NCBI GenBank assembly: GCA_002354805.1
Contig: DEMH01000014.1
Location: 239,945 to 303,944, forward strand
Source: Gammaproteobacteria bacterium UBA2675
Lineage (GTDB): Bacteria > Pseudomonadota > Gammaproteobacteria > Pseudomonadales > Pseudohongiellaceae
Direction: 5' to 3'
DNA length: 64,000 nucleotides
Below, piece by piece: positions 26,499 through 35,512 of the stretch. The notes below the pieces were generated by a model. That model ran no database searches. It saw only the letters and a program-made list of their open reading frames with translations, and was not told the DNA's origin. The stretch's first letter is position 1. Each line of letters begins with the position of its first letter. The translations under genes were made by a program, and so were the position numbers.

Positions 26499-27539
26499 AT
26501 GATCTTCAGACAACTGTATGATTCGGTATCTTCCACCTACACTTACCTACTGGCAGATGAACACTCGGGTCAGGCGATCCTGATCGACCCGGTATTCGAA
26601 CAGGTGACCCGCGATCTTGCCATGCTCAGAGAACTGGAGCTCAAACTAAAGATCGTTGCTGATACCCACGCACATGCCGACCACGTTACTGCAGCATGGC
26701 TTTTGAAGCAGCATACAGGCTGCTGGATAGCCTCGTCAGCTGCTGCCGGAGCCGAAAACGTTGACCTGCCACTAAAGCACGGCGACAAATTTGGCGTGCA
26801 GGGTGTCAAGCTGGAAGTCAGAGCCACACCGGGCCATACCGCCGGTTGTCTGACTTATGTGCTGGACGATTACAGCATGGCATTCACTGGTGATGCATTA
26901 TTGATCCGCGGCTGCGGACGCAGCGATTTTCAGCAGGGCGATGCATCTCGCCTGTACCACTCCATAACCGAGCAGATTTTCTCACTGCCTGACGATTGCG
27001 CCATCTACCCCGCCCATGACTACAATGGACGCACACGCTCGTCCGTCGCGGAAGAAAAGCTGCACAATCCCAGAGTAGGGGGAAATGCAAATGAAACCGA
27101 TTTTGTACAATACATGAAAGCCATGCAATTACCTCATCCCAAAAAAATAGATGAGGCACTTCCTGCGAACATGCGAAGTGGCAAACCAGAAGACGGCAAG
27201 TTACCTGACGAACCCGACTGGGCAGATATTCGCATAAGTTTCGCAGGCATCCCCGAGGTAACACCAGAATGGGTGGTACATAACCAGCCATCTGTGACAA
27301 TCATTGATGTTCGCGAAGCCGAAGAGGTTGAACAGGATATTTCAATTCTCAGCAACGCCATCAGCATCCCATTAAATCAGCTGCGTGATCGTCTTTCAGA
27401 AATACCCGGCGACAAACCGATAGTGACTCTTTGCCGCTCAGGCAAACGATCATCGCTGGCCTACAGCATTCTGAAAAGCGCTGGCTTTGACAAAGTTGCC
27501 AACATCCGGGGCGGCATTCTGAATCTTCCTGCCCGTTAA
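26499..27539 (+). CDS. Persulfide dioxygenase-rhodanese fusion
   Basis: Likely oxidises glutathione persulfide to sulfite and moves sulfane sulfur, in sulfide detoxification. The N-terminal metallo-beta-lactamase domain of the ETHE1 type has THAHADH (residues 56-62), GHTAGC, FTGDALLIRGCGR and YPAHDYNG, supplying the 2-His-1-Asp iron site. The C-terminal rhodanese domain has the loop CRSGKRSS with catalytic Cys312. AGGA seven bases upstream supports the start. Natural fusions of these two domains are known. No sqr gene is near. It shares its upstream region with the lipoprotein-T2SS operon. Confidence 0.9.
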   Translation: MIFRQLYDSVSSTYTYLLADEHSGQAILIDPVFEQVTRDLAMLRELELKLKIVADTHAHADHVTAAWLLKQHTGCWIASSAAAGAENVDLPLKHGDKFGVQGVKLEVRATPGHTAGCLTYVLDDYSMAFTGDALLIRGCGRSDFQQGDASRLYHSITEQIFSLPDDCAIYPAHDYNGRTRSSVAEEKLHNPRVGGNANETDFVQYMKAMQLPHPKKIDEALPANMRSGKPEDGKLPDEPDWADIRISFAGIPEVTPEWVVHNQPSVTIIDVREAEEVEQDISILSNAISIPLNQLRDRLSEIPGDKPIVTLCRSGKRSSLAYSILKSAGFDKVANIRGGILNLPAR

Positions 27540-27583
27540 TTCAGGCTGTTCAGCAAAGGTTAATACTCAGGCTTCTAGGCTGT

Positions 27584-27622
27584 CTCTGTTAGCGCCCAAT
27601 CGCTAGTTGGGCACAGTCAGAG
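27584..27622. other. Nested hairpin ahead of the YPNG-repeat gene
   Basis: GCCCAA (27594-27599) pairs with TTGGGC (27607-27612), and CTCTG (27584-27588) with CAGAG (27618-27622) outside it. It could terminate the dioxygenase transcript weakly (no T tract) or form a 5' leader structure for the next gene. Confidence 0.4.
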
Positions 27623-27643
27623 GCAATGCGAAGGAGCAGCGGC

Positions 27644-28492
27644 ATGAGTAACAAACGAGAAGTCAAGACCATCCGAAACCGTTATATACGACGCCTGTTC
27701 GGCATTATACTGCCAGCCTGCCTGCTGATACCGGTCAGTGTCAGTCATGCAGACGAAGAGTATGTTGCAAGTGCCTGCGCCACGCTTGAGTTCATGGCGA
27801 AGATGACTGCACTGAACCTGCTGTTGCCTGCCAACAATGATGATGTCGCCGAACTGCAGCTGGCCAGTCAACAAATGCGCGAACTGAATCGCCTTGCCTG
27901 CCAGCCGGTTGTGCACGATGGCGGGACACGCTATCAGAATACCTATGCCAATGGGCGCCAGGTATCCATTGATCTGTTCAATCAGGCCTGGTACTTCCCG
28001 AATGGCCAGGTTTTCACAACACATCCAGGCCGCAATTCAGCCATCTACTACCCCAATGGTCAGTTGCTGGCATATGGCTGGACACGCGGTGAAGAAACCG
28101 TTTTCTGGCCGAATGGAAACCCTGCCACGTTCAGCTTCCGGACCGAGCAGGAGGCGTGGTACTACCCTGACGGGCATATTATTACTTACCTTGCAGGTGT
28201 GCAGGGTGCACGCTGGTTTTATCCGTTCGCGCGACTGGACGGGCAAGTCGGCCAGGAAATGATTTCATCGAAGTGGGGACGTTCCGGCGAATACTTCAGT
28301 CACTTGCGGTTCTCCCGGAATGGACTGGCCTTCGTGGAGCAGCAGCGGATCCGCGGCAAGCTGGTGCTGTCTGACGCCGAGCTTCTTGACGTCCCGGGTG
28401 TCCTGCTGATGGTGACACGCCTTTACCAGGCTCCTGACGAGGCCATGCTGTTTCTGCCAGGAGATGGCAGCATCGCCGGGGCGCCCTACTGA
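27644..28492 (+). CDS. Exported protein with aromatic-PNG repeats, function unknown
   Basis: No function is recognised. The start at 27644 has AAGGAG eight bases upstream. A basic N-region and hydrophobic core (LFGIILPACLLIPVSVSHA) form a signal peptide. Residues ~95-195 hold a repeated unit of about 15-25 residues with the core aromatic-aromatic-P-N/D-G: TYANGRQ, WYFPNGQ, YYPNGQ, FWPNGN, YYPDGH, then WFYPFAR. This resembles the MORN/toxin_YwqK style of short beta-hairpin repeats. The N-terminal part has two Cys that could pair. Two conserved-looking ends flank the repeats. Confidence 0.75.
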   Translation: MSNKREVKTIRNRYIRRLFGIILPACLLIPVSVSHADEEYVASACATLEFMAKMTALNLLLPANNDDVAELQLASQQMRELNRLACQPVVHDGGTRYQNTYANGRQVSIDLFNQAWYFPNGQVFTTHPGRNSAIYYPNGQLLAYGWTRGEETVFWPNGNPATFSFRTEQEAWYYPDGHIITYLAGVQGARWFYPFARLDGQVGQEMISSKWGRSGEYFSHLRFSRNGLAFVEQQRIRGKLVLSDAELLDVPGVLLMVTRLYQAPDEAMLFLPGDGSIAGAPY

Positions 28493-28502
28493 GGACAGGT
28501 CG

Positions 28503-28619
28503 CTAGATTTGCCCCAGCAACTGCACAACACCCAGCGTCAGCAGCCAGGCGGCCATCACAAAGACGAAGGATCGCCTGGCTTTCACCACCGCGCAAAATT
28601 CTTGTTTCATCAGTTTCAT
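28503..28619 (-). CDS. 38-residue single-pass membrane peptide (putative)
   Basis: An ATG-to-TAG frame gives MKLMKQEFCAVVKARRSFVF followed by a hydrophobic stretch VMAAWLLTLGVVQLLGQ. This is a basic head plus one membrane helix, a common form of bacterial small membrane proteins. GGGGAG lies 1 base before the first ATG and 10 before the second (28610), so the second may be used. It is convergent with the YPNG-repeat gene. No homolog is recognised by eye. Confidence 0.45.
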   Translation of the reverse strand: MKLMKQEFCAVVKARRSFVFVMAAWLLTLGVVQLLGQI

Positions 28620-28751
28620 ACTCCCCACATTTCCGGCGCTTTTTTCTGTTATTATCTGGCTCGCAGTTTCGATAGTGCTAAAAACGGTATCGTTTGTCGT
28701 TGATCCAGTTCACAGTCATTGTAAAAAAATGTACGCTACCTGCTTTACGGT

Positions 28752-29507
28752 ATGAATAATAACAATTCGGTATTAATGCTTGTTGATGACGACCCGGTAT
28801 ACACCCGGATACTGTCGCATCAGTTAAAAAATCGAGGCTATCAATGCCTCGTCTGTAATGACGCCACGCAAGTTTTGCCATCCACTCAGGCTTCCAGCCT
28901 GAACGGCGTAACGGATGGTGAGTTGCCCGATGTCTTTATTCTGGACTACCACCTGGGCAATGAGTCGCAATCCGGACTGGATTTATGTCGGCAGATACGC
29001 GTTTATCTGGACAGGCCCGTCATCATGTTATCGAACGACGACACCACAGATATCAAAGTATCCTGCCTGAACGGCGGTGCCGACCAGTACATCGTCAAGC
29101 CATGCGACCTGGAAGAACTGGTGGCACGCATCGAGGTAGTGAATCGCAATCGACAGCGACTGTCCCGGGTCCCCGACCATCAGGGCGCGGCACGCTCGGC
29201 CATGACCATCCCACTCAATGAAACCTTCAGGCTGGACCGCCAGAGCCACAGTATTATCGGTGATAATGGGAAATCCGTACCACTGACTGAGAAGGAGGCC
29301 GCCTTGCTGGAGCTGTTCTTCTGTCAGCAGCCGCATTTTATCAATCGCTATGGGGCGTTTCAGAGCCTTTATGGCTATGAAATGGATCCCAGCAATCGAT
29401 CTATCGATATTCTCATCAGCCGCCTGCGCCGCAAGCTGGCAACGGCAGATCCGTCTTTCAGGATTCGTACCCGGCGTGGCGAAGGTTATGAACTCTCCCT
29501 GGGGTGA
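28752..29507 (+). CDS. OmpR-type response regulator
   Basis: Two-component transcription factor. The receiver domain has the acidic pair VDDDP, phospho-acceptor Asp65 in FILDYHLG, Ser in MLSNDD and Lys in YIVKPCDLEEL. An insertion of about 10 residues before the Asp makes the receiver a little long. The C-terminal winged helix (LTEKEAALLELFF, RSIDILISRLRRKL, IRTRRGEGYEL) binds DNA. It heads a three-gene phosphorelay cassette with an Hpt protein and a hybrid kinase. A 14-base dyad AAACGGTATCGTTT at 28682-28695 lies upstream and could be an operator. Confidence 0.93.
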   Translation: MNNNNSVLMLVDDDPVYTRILSHQLKNRGYQCLVCNDATQVLPSTQASSLNGVTDGELPDVFILDYHLGNESQSGLDLCRQIRVYLDRPVIMLSNDDTTDIKVSCLNGGADQYIVKPCDLEELVARIEVVNRNRQRLSRVPDHQGAARSAMTIPLNETFRLDRQSHSIIGDNGKSVPLTEKEAALLELFFCQQPHFINRYGAFQSLYGYEMDPSNRSIDILISRLRRKLATADPSFRIRTRRGEGYELSLG

Positions 29508-29512
29508 CTGAC

Positions 29513-29884
29513 ATGAATACGCTTCCGGCTCGAAGCAAATCCTCAGCGCTGTTTGATGCCAAACGGCTCCCGCAGGAACTCGAGTCCGATGAACAGGCTT
29601 TACTGCAGTCGCTACACGAGCATTATCAATCTCACTTATCCGCGATCATCCTTGCTTTGCAGAAGGCCATTAACATTGATCAGGACCTGGCCGGGGCTGC
29701 CAGCCTGGCGCACAGCGTGCGTGCTTCCAGCATTAGCATCGGCGCGCGACGGGTGGCTGAGTTGATGGCTGAACTGGAAACACATGGTGAACGAGGAGAC
29801 AGCCAGACATGCCAGCAGTTGCTGGCTCAACTGCAAGAGGCATGGCCAGCAACCTGTCAGGCAATGCGCGAGGCTTTAATGTGA
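29513..29884 (+). CDS. Histidine phosphotransfer (Hpt) domain protein
   Basis: Single-domain relay protein of about 123 residues, all alpha. The phospho-His lies in LAHSVRASSISIGARRV (His67), the HxxR/K-G/A-SS pattern of Hpt domains, followed by the helix VAELMAELETHG. The ATG at 29513 is preferred with GGGGTGA before it; a GTG overlapping the previous stop (29504) is possible. Placed between the regulator and the hybrid kinase, it probably carries phosphate from the kinase receiver to the response regulator. Confidence 0.85.
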   Translation: MNTLPARSKSSALFDAKRLPQELESDEQALLQSLHEHYQSHLSAIILALQKAINIDQDLAGAASLAHSVRASSISIGARRVAELMAELETHGERGDSQTCQQLLAQLQEAWPATCQAMREALM

Positions 29885-29893
29885 GATGTCCCT

Positions 29894-32419
29894 GTGACTG
29901 AAAACATTCCTCCAATACATGATGCCGGGTCAACACATCGTCTGTTACTGGGCCTGGCACTCGCCATTTCGCTTGAAGATCGTGCCGATGTGTTATGCCG
30001 ACGATTTCTTTCCACTCTCTTCGAACACATACAGGTCCGCTGCGCTCAAGGCTACGCTGCCCTCGAGCTAAAGCCTGTCATGCACGTTCCTGGCGACGAA
30101 ACTGTTGTCCTGGTCCCCGACAATTCAACAACACGACAGCTTTTGTCCCGACATGCAGATGAAACACCGGCTGCGATGCGCCACTTTCCTGTTGCGGACA
30201 ATGCTACACTGATTATTCATTGTGATACCTGGTCACTGTCGGAGACCGACAGCCACCAATTCATGCGCATTCTCGACAAACTGGGCAACGCGCTGCAGCA
30301 GTCGCAGAATCGTCTGAGTGAAATCGAGCGCAGCCGCCGCCTGTCGCTTGCCACACATGCTGGTGGCATTGGTGTCTGGGAGTACAAACTAAGTTCGCAG
30401 ACACTGAACTGGGACGAGGAAATGTTCAGGCTGTTTGAAGTCGACCCGGCACAGTTCAGCGGCGGTATAGATGACTTCCGGCGCTGGCTTGACCCAGCAG
30501 ACGCGGCCGATGTGGTTACCCTGCTTGGCAACCTGATCAAGCTGGACCTCAAAGAACCAGCCGAATATCAATTTCGCATCACAACGCCAGGCGGCGTGAC
30601 TAAAAAGCTGGCAGGTTATGCCTCCTTGACGACAGCGCAAGATGGTTCAGCGCAGATCATTGGGGTCAACTACGATATTACCGAACTTGAGCTGGCGCGC
30701 ACGCAATCGCTTTACCGATCACAATTGGAAAATCTGCTGATCACGCTGTCAATGAAAATGGTCAGGGCCGATGCCATGGAAATTGATCATCTGACAACCG
30801 AAGCTCTGCGCGACGTTGGTCAGTTTGTTGGTGCAGACCGTGCCTATCGTATGGATTATCTGTTCGACGAGCGCATCATACGCAACACCCACGAATGGTG
30901 TCGGGACGGGATAACCCCGGAAATAGACAACTTGCAGAACGTGCCTATCGATGACATACCACTGTGGGTAAACACTCATACCAGCGGCCTGCCGTTCTAT
31001 TGCACTCGCGTATCCGAGCTCCCTGAAGACAACGTCCTGCGCAACATACTCGAACCCCAGCAGATTCGTTCCATCGTCACTATCCCATTGATCGACAATG
31101 ATCGCTGCACCGGCTTCATCGGCTTTGATGCCGTACACCAGGAGCGTCACTGGTCTGAAGTTGATATCACCATTCTCAAGCTGCTTGCCGAGCTGCTCGT
31201 GAATGCCGAGCGCAGGCAAGGCCATGAGAAAGCGCTGCAGGAGGCCAACGCAGCACTGCGCAATTCGCGGGATACCGCCGAAAGGCTGGCCAATGATGCG
31301 CGAGCTGCGAATGAGGCTAAATCACGTTTTGTGGCACGCGTCAGTCATGAAATTCGCACGCCTTTGCATGCCATCATGGGGCTGACAGATATCGCACTGG
31401 AGCATGTCGACGACCGCCGGTCACGACAGACCTTACATGCCATTCACGATGCCGGTGCAACGCTGCTGGAGATCATCAATGACATTCTCGATTTCTCCAA
31501 AGTTGAGGCCAATGAAATCACCATCGAAAAGGTCGTGTTCAGTCCCGCCGATATTCTGGAGAAACTGAGTCGCATGTTTTTGCCGCTGGCAAAACAGCAG
31601 GGCCTGGAACTGATTGTGAATCTCGATGACTCAGGCCATATGCCACGAATCGGCGACGCTTTGCGCATTCGCCAGATACTGCACAACTTTGTCAGTAACG
31701 CGATCAAATTTACCAGTATGGGCTCTGTGTCCGTGAGTGCCACGGTTAAAGATGAGGATTTACTGTTCAGTGTGACGGATACCGGTATTGGTATCGCCAG
31801 CACTGATCAACCTCGCCTGTTTGACGCGTTTTATCAGGTCGATGATCGCGATAGCCGTTCTTACTCCGGCACCGGGCTTGGGCTGACAATAGCCCATCAA
31901 CTGGCCAACAAACTCGACGCCACTATCGCTGTCTCCAGCGAGAAAGGTAAAGGCTCCACATTTACGCTGCAGTTGCGCGCACCGCGTGCCGCCATCCCGG
32001 CCACAGAAGATATTGCTGTCGACGGGGCGCCCGTCAAAAGTCGCCCTCTAAGCATCCTGCTGGCCGAGGACGACCCCATTAATCAGCAATTAACCAAAGC
32101 TTTTCTGGCCAGCAGTCATTGCCTTCTTGATATTGTCCCCAATGGCGCGGCCGCAGTAGACGCCGTCCGCAATCATGACTTCGACCTCATTCTGCTGGAT
32201 TGTCAGATGCCGGTGATGGACGGTTATGCGGCCACAGCCCAGATCAGGCAACTATCAGGGCCACGGACGCCCATAGTCGCCATCACCGCCAGCGCCCTGG
32301 AACAGGATAAACAACGCTGCCTGCAGGCGGACATGGATGATGTCCTGACTAAACCGTTCAGTAAAAGAGAGTTGTTACGCCTGATTGAGCGCTGGACGGC
32401 TACGCCAGCGACCGACTGA
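29894..32419 (+). CDS. Hybrid sensor histidine kinase (PAS-GAF-HisKA-HATPase-REC)
   Basis: An 841-residue soluble sensor kinase. Order: an N-terminal region of ~140 residues of unknown fold, a PAS domain (~150-265, GGIGVWEYKLSSQTLNWDEE), a GAF domain (~275-440, GADRAYRMDYLF, IVTIPLIDNDRCTGFIGFD), a coiled linker, HisKA with His485 in VSHEIRTPLHAIMG, HATPase with N box FVSNAIKFT and G boxes DTGIGIA and GTGLGLTIA, and a C-terminal receiver with Asp769 in LILLDCQMPVMDG. No membrane helix is seen. GTG start. Its 3' end overlaps the convergent ABC gene by 45 bases. Confidence 0.94.
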   Translation: MTENIPPIHDAGSTHRLLLGLALAISLEDRADVLCRRFLSTLFEHIQVRCAQGYAALELKPVMHVPGDETVVLVPDNSTTRQLLSRHADETPAAMRHFPVADNATLIIHCDTWSLSETDSHQFMRILDKLGNALQQSQNRLSEIERSRRLSLATHAGGIGVWEYKLSSQTLNWDEEMFRLFEVDPAQFSGGIDDFRRWLDPADAADVVTLLGNLIKLDLKEPAEYQFRITTPGGVTKKLAGYASLTTAQDGSAQIIGVNYDITELELARTQSLYRSQLENLLITLSMKMVRADAMEIDHLTTEALRDVGQFVGADRAYRMDYLFDERIIRNTHEWCRDGITPEIDNLQNVPIDDIPLWVNTHTSGLPFYCTRVSELPEDNVLRNILEPQQIRSIVTIPLIDNDRCTGFIGFDAVHQERHWSEVDITILKLLAELLVNAERRQGHEKALQEANAALRNSRDTAERLANDARAANEAKSRFVARVSHEIRTPLHAIMGLTDIALEHVDDRRSRQTLHAIHDAGATLLEIINDILDFSKVEANEITIEKVVFSPADILEKLSRMFLPLAKQQGLELIVNLDDSGHMPRIGDALRIRQILHNFVSNAIKFTSMGSVSVSATVKDEDLLFSVTDTGIGIASTDQPRLFDAFYQVDDRDSRSYSGTGLGLTIAHQLANKLDATIAVSSEKGKGSTFTLQLRAPRAAIPATEDIAVDGAPVKSRPLSILLAEDDPINQQLTKAFLASSHCLLDIVPNGAAAVDAVRNHDFDLILLDCQMPVMDGYAATAQIRQLSGPRTPIVAITASALEQDKQRCLQADMDDVLTKPFSKRELLRLIERWTATPATD

Positions 32420-33901
32420 TTCTTCCTGATCCATTTCGCAGACTAAATGATGATTAATGCTGCGCGGGGCTTCTTCGTCAGTGTGGCTTACATAGATAAG
32501 ATGGGTCTGCCCTTGTGCGGCTATAAGGTCCAGCAGCTGCAGCAGTCTCGCCCTGTATACATCATCGAGGCCGACGCAGGGCTCGTCCAGTATCAGGATC
32601 AGTGGTTGCTTCACCATGGCACGGGCCAGCAGCACAAGTCGTTGTTCACCAAAAGACAACTCACTGAAAAAACTTTCAGCGCCACCAATCAGCCCCAGGG
32701 CCTGCATCCAGGCTTTGGCATGAGCACGCTGCGTCGCACCAATATCTGCGTACAGCCCCACGGTGTCGTGGAAACCACTGCAGATAACATCAAGCACATG
32801 CCAACCGCTGACGTATTGACGCTGTAGTTCGTTGGAAACAATACCGAAGTGCGCCTTCACATCCCAGACAGACTCTCCTGTACCACGGCGATGGCCGAAC
32901 AGAACGACATGCTGGCCGTAGGCCTTGTGGTTGTCGCCATCGAGCAGGGCCAGAAGCGTTGATTTCCCGCAGCCATTGGGACCTTCCACCAGCACGTGAT
33001 CGCCCCAGTTCATCTGCCAGCTGAAATCACGAAATACATGCTTGTCGCCGTACTGAACACTGACATGTTTCAGTTCGATCAATGGCTTTGATGGACTGGG
33101 CGAGATGGCACTTTTTAATTGATCACTGAAAGTCATTGCCGGCGTCTCAGGCAAAGTGATGTCACTGGGCAACTGTGGAGACAACAACTGCTGGCAATAA
33201 GGGTGATGGCTGACAGGACCTGTTTCGCCTTCAGCAATCAATTCAGAATCCCGAATAAGGGCCATATGGCTCAGCCGGGAAAACAGATGATTCTCGCGTC
33301 GAGCAAGCAACAGGGTAGTATTTCCAGGCGTCATCCATTCGGCAAGCGCCTGAGTGATGACGGTTACGCTGTCTCTGTCGATACTTTCCAGCGGTTCGTC
33401 CAGAACCAGCAATCTCGGGCGCTGAGCAAGTGCACGGGCGATCAGTGCACGCCGGAACTGCCCTGAGGAGAGGAAGCGAATCCCCCTCTCAGCAAGATCA
33501 TGGATACCCAGCGCTCGCAGGTAATACTGAACCTCACTGTCGTTGACCCGAGCGCGACCGGAGACCAGCGCCCAGACCGTCGTCCCACTGTCTGCCCCAC
33601 TGGCTTCAAACTCACTGACATCAAATCGATTGTCGCGCTGCCATAGACGCTGCTGCTCTTCAAATGACACAACGCACACGTCGACGCGCGGATCAAAACC
33701 ATCTTGATACCTAATGTGCGAGCGGGCCAGCGGGAGATTACCAAGCAGGGCATCGAGTAGCAGCGTTTTGCCAGCGCCGTTGCCACCAAACAGACACCAG
33801 TGCTGGCCCTCCCGGATTTCGAAGAAATCCACCTGCAACTGCAACCGGCTGGTAACCCTGCAGTTGAGGTTCTTGATTGAAAACAACGCCTGATCAGTCA
33901 T
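32375..33901 (-). CDS. Dual ABC ATPase, ModF-like
   Basis: Two ABC domains in one chain of 508 residues, like ModF/PhrA of E. coli (about 490), whose job is unclear. Domain 1: FGGNGAGKT (Walker A, near residue 40), LSSGQFRRALIARAL (signature), LLVLDEPLES (Walker B). Domain 2: GPNGCGKST (near 308), LSFGEQRLVLLARAM, LILILDEPCVGLD. No membrane segment or permease gene is adjacent, so a role as an ABC exporter is not supported; no molybdate genes are near. Last of a three-gene minus-strand run with the esterase 11 bases upstream. Confidence 0.85.
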   Translation of the reverse strand: MTDQALFSIKNLNCRVTSRLQLQVDFFEIREGQHWCLFGGNGAGKTLLLDALLGNLPLARSHIRYQDGFDPRVDVCVVSFEEQQRLWQRDNRFDVSEFEASGADSGTTVWALVSGRARVNDSEVQYYLRALGIHDLAERGIRFLSSGQFRRALIARALAQRPRLLVLDEPLESIDRDSVTVITQALAEWMTPGNTTLLLARRENHLFSRLSHMALIRDSELIAEGETGPVSHHPYCQQLLSPQLPSDITLPETPAMTFSDQLKSAISPSPSKPLIELKHVSVQYGDKHVFRDFSWQMNWGDHVLVEGPNGCGKSTLLALLDGDNHKAYGQHVVLFGHRRGTGESVWDVKAHFGIVSNELQRQYVSGWHVLDVICSGFHDTVGLYADIGATQRAHAKAWMQALGLIGGAESFFSELSFGEQRLVLLARAMVKQPLILILDEPCVGLDDVYRARLLQLLDLIAAQGQTHLIYVSHTDEEAPRSINHHLVCEMDQEESVGRWRSRPALNQA

Positions 33902-33912
33902 CGCCCTTGAAC

Positions 33913-34902
33913 TCAGGGACGGTTGCCCAGCGCACGCTGCATGATTTCATTTTGTACCGGCATGAATTGCCCAACTGAGCGCCGCCAGTATTCTGAGTTG
34001 TGACGGCCCGTTGTCTGCATATAAGTAAATGGGACGTCGTTCAGCAACAGTACCTGCATGAATTCGCGCGCATCATTGATCAGGCCATCACTGAGTCCGG
34101 CATCGAAATAAAAATGTGGCAACTGACTCTTTGGCACATTATAGATGATCTGGAACGGATCGTAGGCCTGTGCCTGCTCCACGGTGGCGAAATCCACACC
34201 CTGCGGATTGCGCTCTTCCTGAGTGCTGAATCCGGGGATATCAATAATCTGGGATATGACGGCGTCTGCCCGCGCCAGCTCGGGCGAATCGGCTGCGGTA
34301 CGCGGCTGTGGAGCTGGCCTTTGCTGTGCGATTGCCTCTGCGCGCTGTCTGGCGTGAGTCAACGCACCACTGGTGCTGGCCACTGACACAAACATGTCCG
34401 GGTGACGCAGCGCCAGCATCAACGCACCATAGCCGCCCATCGATAAACCAGCAATCGCCCGCCCCTCGCGTCGGGCATGAGTCCGGAAATTCGCATCGAC
34501 GTAGCCTATAACGTCCTCGATAACATGATCTTCCCAGTGATTGCGCTGCCCGTCTGCACTTTCAGCATAATTGATATACCAGCTATTGCCGGCATCCGGC
34601 ATCACCACTATCAGCTCACCGATATTGCGGGCGTAGAACGCAGCCCCAAGGTTTCGTCCCCACACAGTATAGTTCTGCATGTAACCGTGCAGCAGGTACA
34701 GCACAGGGTAGCGTCTGTCGCTTTGTTCGTAGTCAGGCGGCAAAACGATATCGAACTTCATCTGGCGGCCAACGGCAGGACTGTCAAAGCTGATCGTCTG
34801 CAGTCCATCTGGTAGTGGCACAGAGGGCGGGGACTGGGCAAAAGTTGCGGAGAAGCAGCTCAGGCACATCACCAGGAGCAGTGTTTGTTGTAGAGAATAC
34901 AC
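33913..34902 (-). CDS. Secreted esterase, EstD/feruloyl-esterase family
   Basis: Exported serine hydrolase of the esterase D/Fes type. A GTG at 34902 with AAGGAG eight bases before it gives VYSLQQTLLLVMCLSCFSATFAQS, a good signal peptide; upstream in-frame codons lie inside the preceding gene. The fold shows YPVLYLLHGYMQN, the nucleophile GLSMGGYGALML, an acid in FYFDAGLSDGL and a histidine in TGRHNSEYW. Substrate unknown. It follows the lipoprotein gene by 20 bases. Confidence 0.88.
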   Translation of the reverse strand: MYSLQQTLLLVMCLSCFSATFAQSPPSVPLPDGLQTISFDSPAVGRQMKFDIVLPPDYEQSDRRYPVLYLLHGYMQNYTVWGRNLGAAFYARNIGELIVVMPDAGNSWYINYAESADGQRNHWEDHVIEDVIGYVDANFRTHARREGRAIAGLSMGGYGALMLALRHPDMFVSVASTSGALTHARQRAEAIAQQRPAPQPRTAADSPELARADAVISQIIDIPGFSTQEERNPQGVDFATVEQAQAYDPFQIIYNVPKSQLPHFYFDAGLSDGLINDAREFMQVLLLNDVPFTYMQTTGRHNSEYWRRSVGQFMPVQNEIMQRALGNRP

Positions 34903-34922
34903 CTGAGAATCTCCTTTCAGTC

Positions 34923-35360
34923 TTACTGGGGCGGTGGTGCCAGCGAGTCCACTGGTAGAGGCCCGTCGTAGCGTTGCCGATCTTCCTCGGTTGCCGCCTC
35001 TCGACACTCACCTCGCACTTCAAAATGCTGCAGACCCTGCTCACGATACAGCTCAAAGAAGCCGGTGCGGCAGTACTCAGTCTGGAGAAGGACGTTATCA
35101 ATACGCTCTGTGACATCATATTCACCGACTGGAAGCTGTTGTCGCCGCGACGGATCAATGGGTGTCTGGACGGTGGCGGGCTGTGGTCGATGATAGTTAC
35201 GCTGAAACACAAAAAACTTTGTACCGTCTGCCGAGATCTCCGGGATGAGAAGCTCATCAGCGGAAGGTGCCTGCCACCTGGGGCCACCCCCGCAGGCAGA
35301 CAGGACCAGTGCAACAAGTGCAGTGATCAGGACAGGACGGCTTGCTGACAATATGTTCAT
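34923..35360 (-). CDS. Small lipoprotein of unknown function
   Basis: A 145-residue protein with lipobox LVLSACGGG. The mature part contains FFVFQRNYHRPQPATVQ, two cysteines (TEYCRTGF and RGECREA) that could pair, and an acidic Pro-rich tail. No family is recognised. It is the first gene of a unit with the esterase and the ABC ATPase. Confidence 0.75.
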   Translation of the reverse strand: MNILSASRPVLITALVALVLSACGGGPRWQAPSADELLIPEISADGTKFFVFQRNYHRPQPATVQTPIDPSRRQQLPVGEYDVTERIDNVLLQTEYCRTGFFELYREQGLQHFEVRGECREAATEEDRQRYDGPLPVDSLAPPPQ

Positions 35361-35512
35361 TCACATTTCCAGATTGGAATCAGATCACGGCATGGGTCTG
35401 TTTCTGCTGCGTTGAGCTGCTTCGATGTTAATCGATCCCGGCAAGCGCTGTACAGCCCAGCGCCGCTGGCTGGAGCTTGCAAACTAGACTGAGCAGAATG
35501 CCTGGCAATCCA
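35361..35512. other. Upstream region of the lipoprotein-esterase-ABC unit
   Basis: This stretch should hold the promoter of the minus-strand unit. I see no clear -35/-10 pair or operator and no coding sequence. It ends at the mobile element. Confidence 0.4.
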
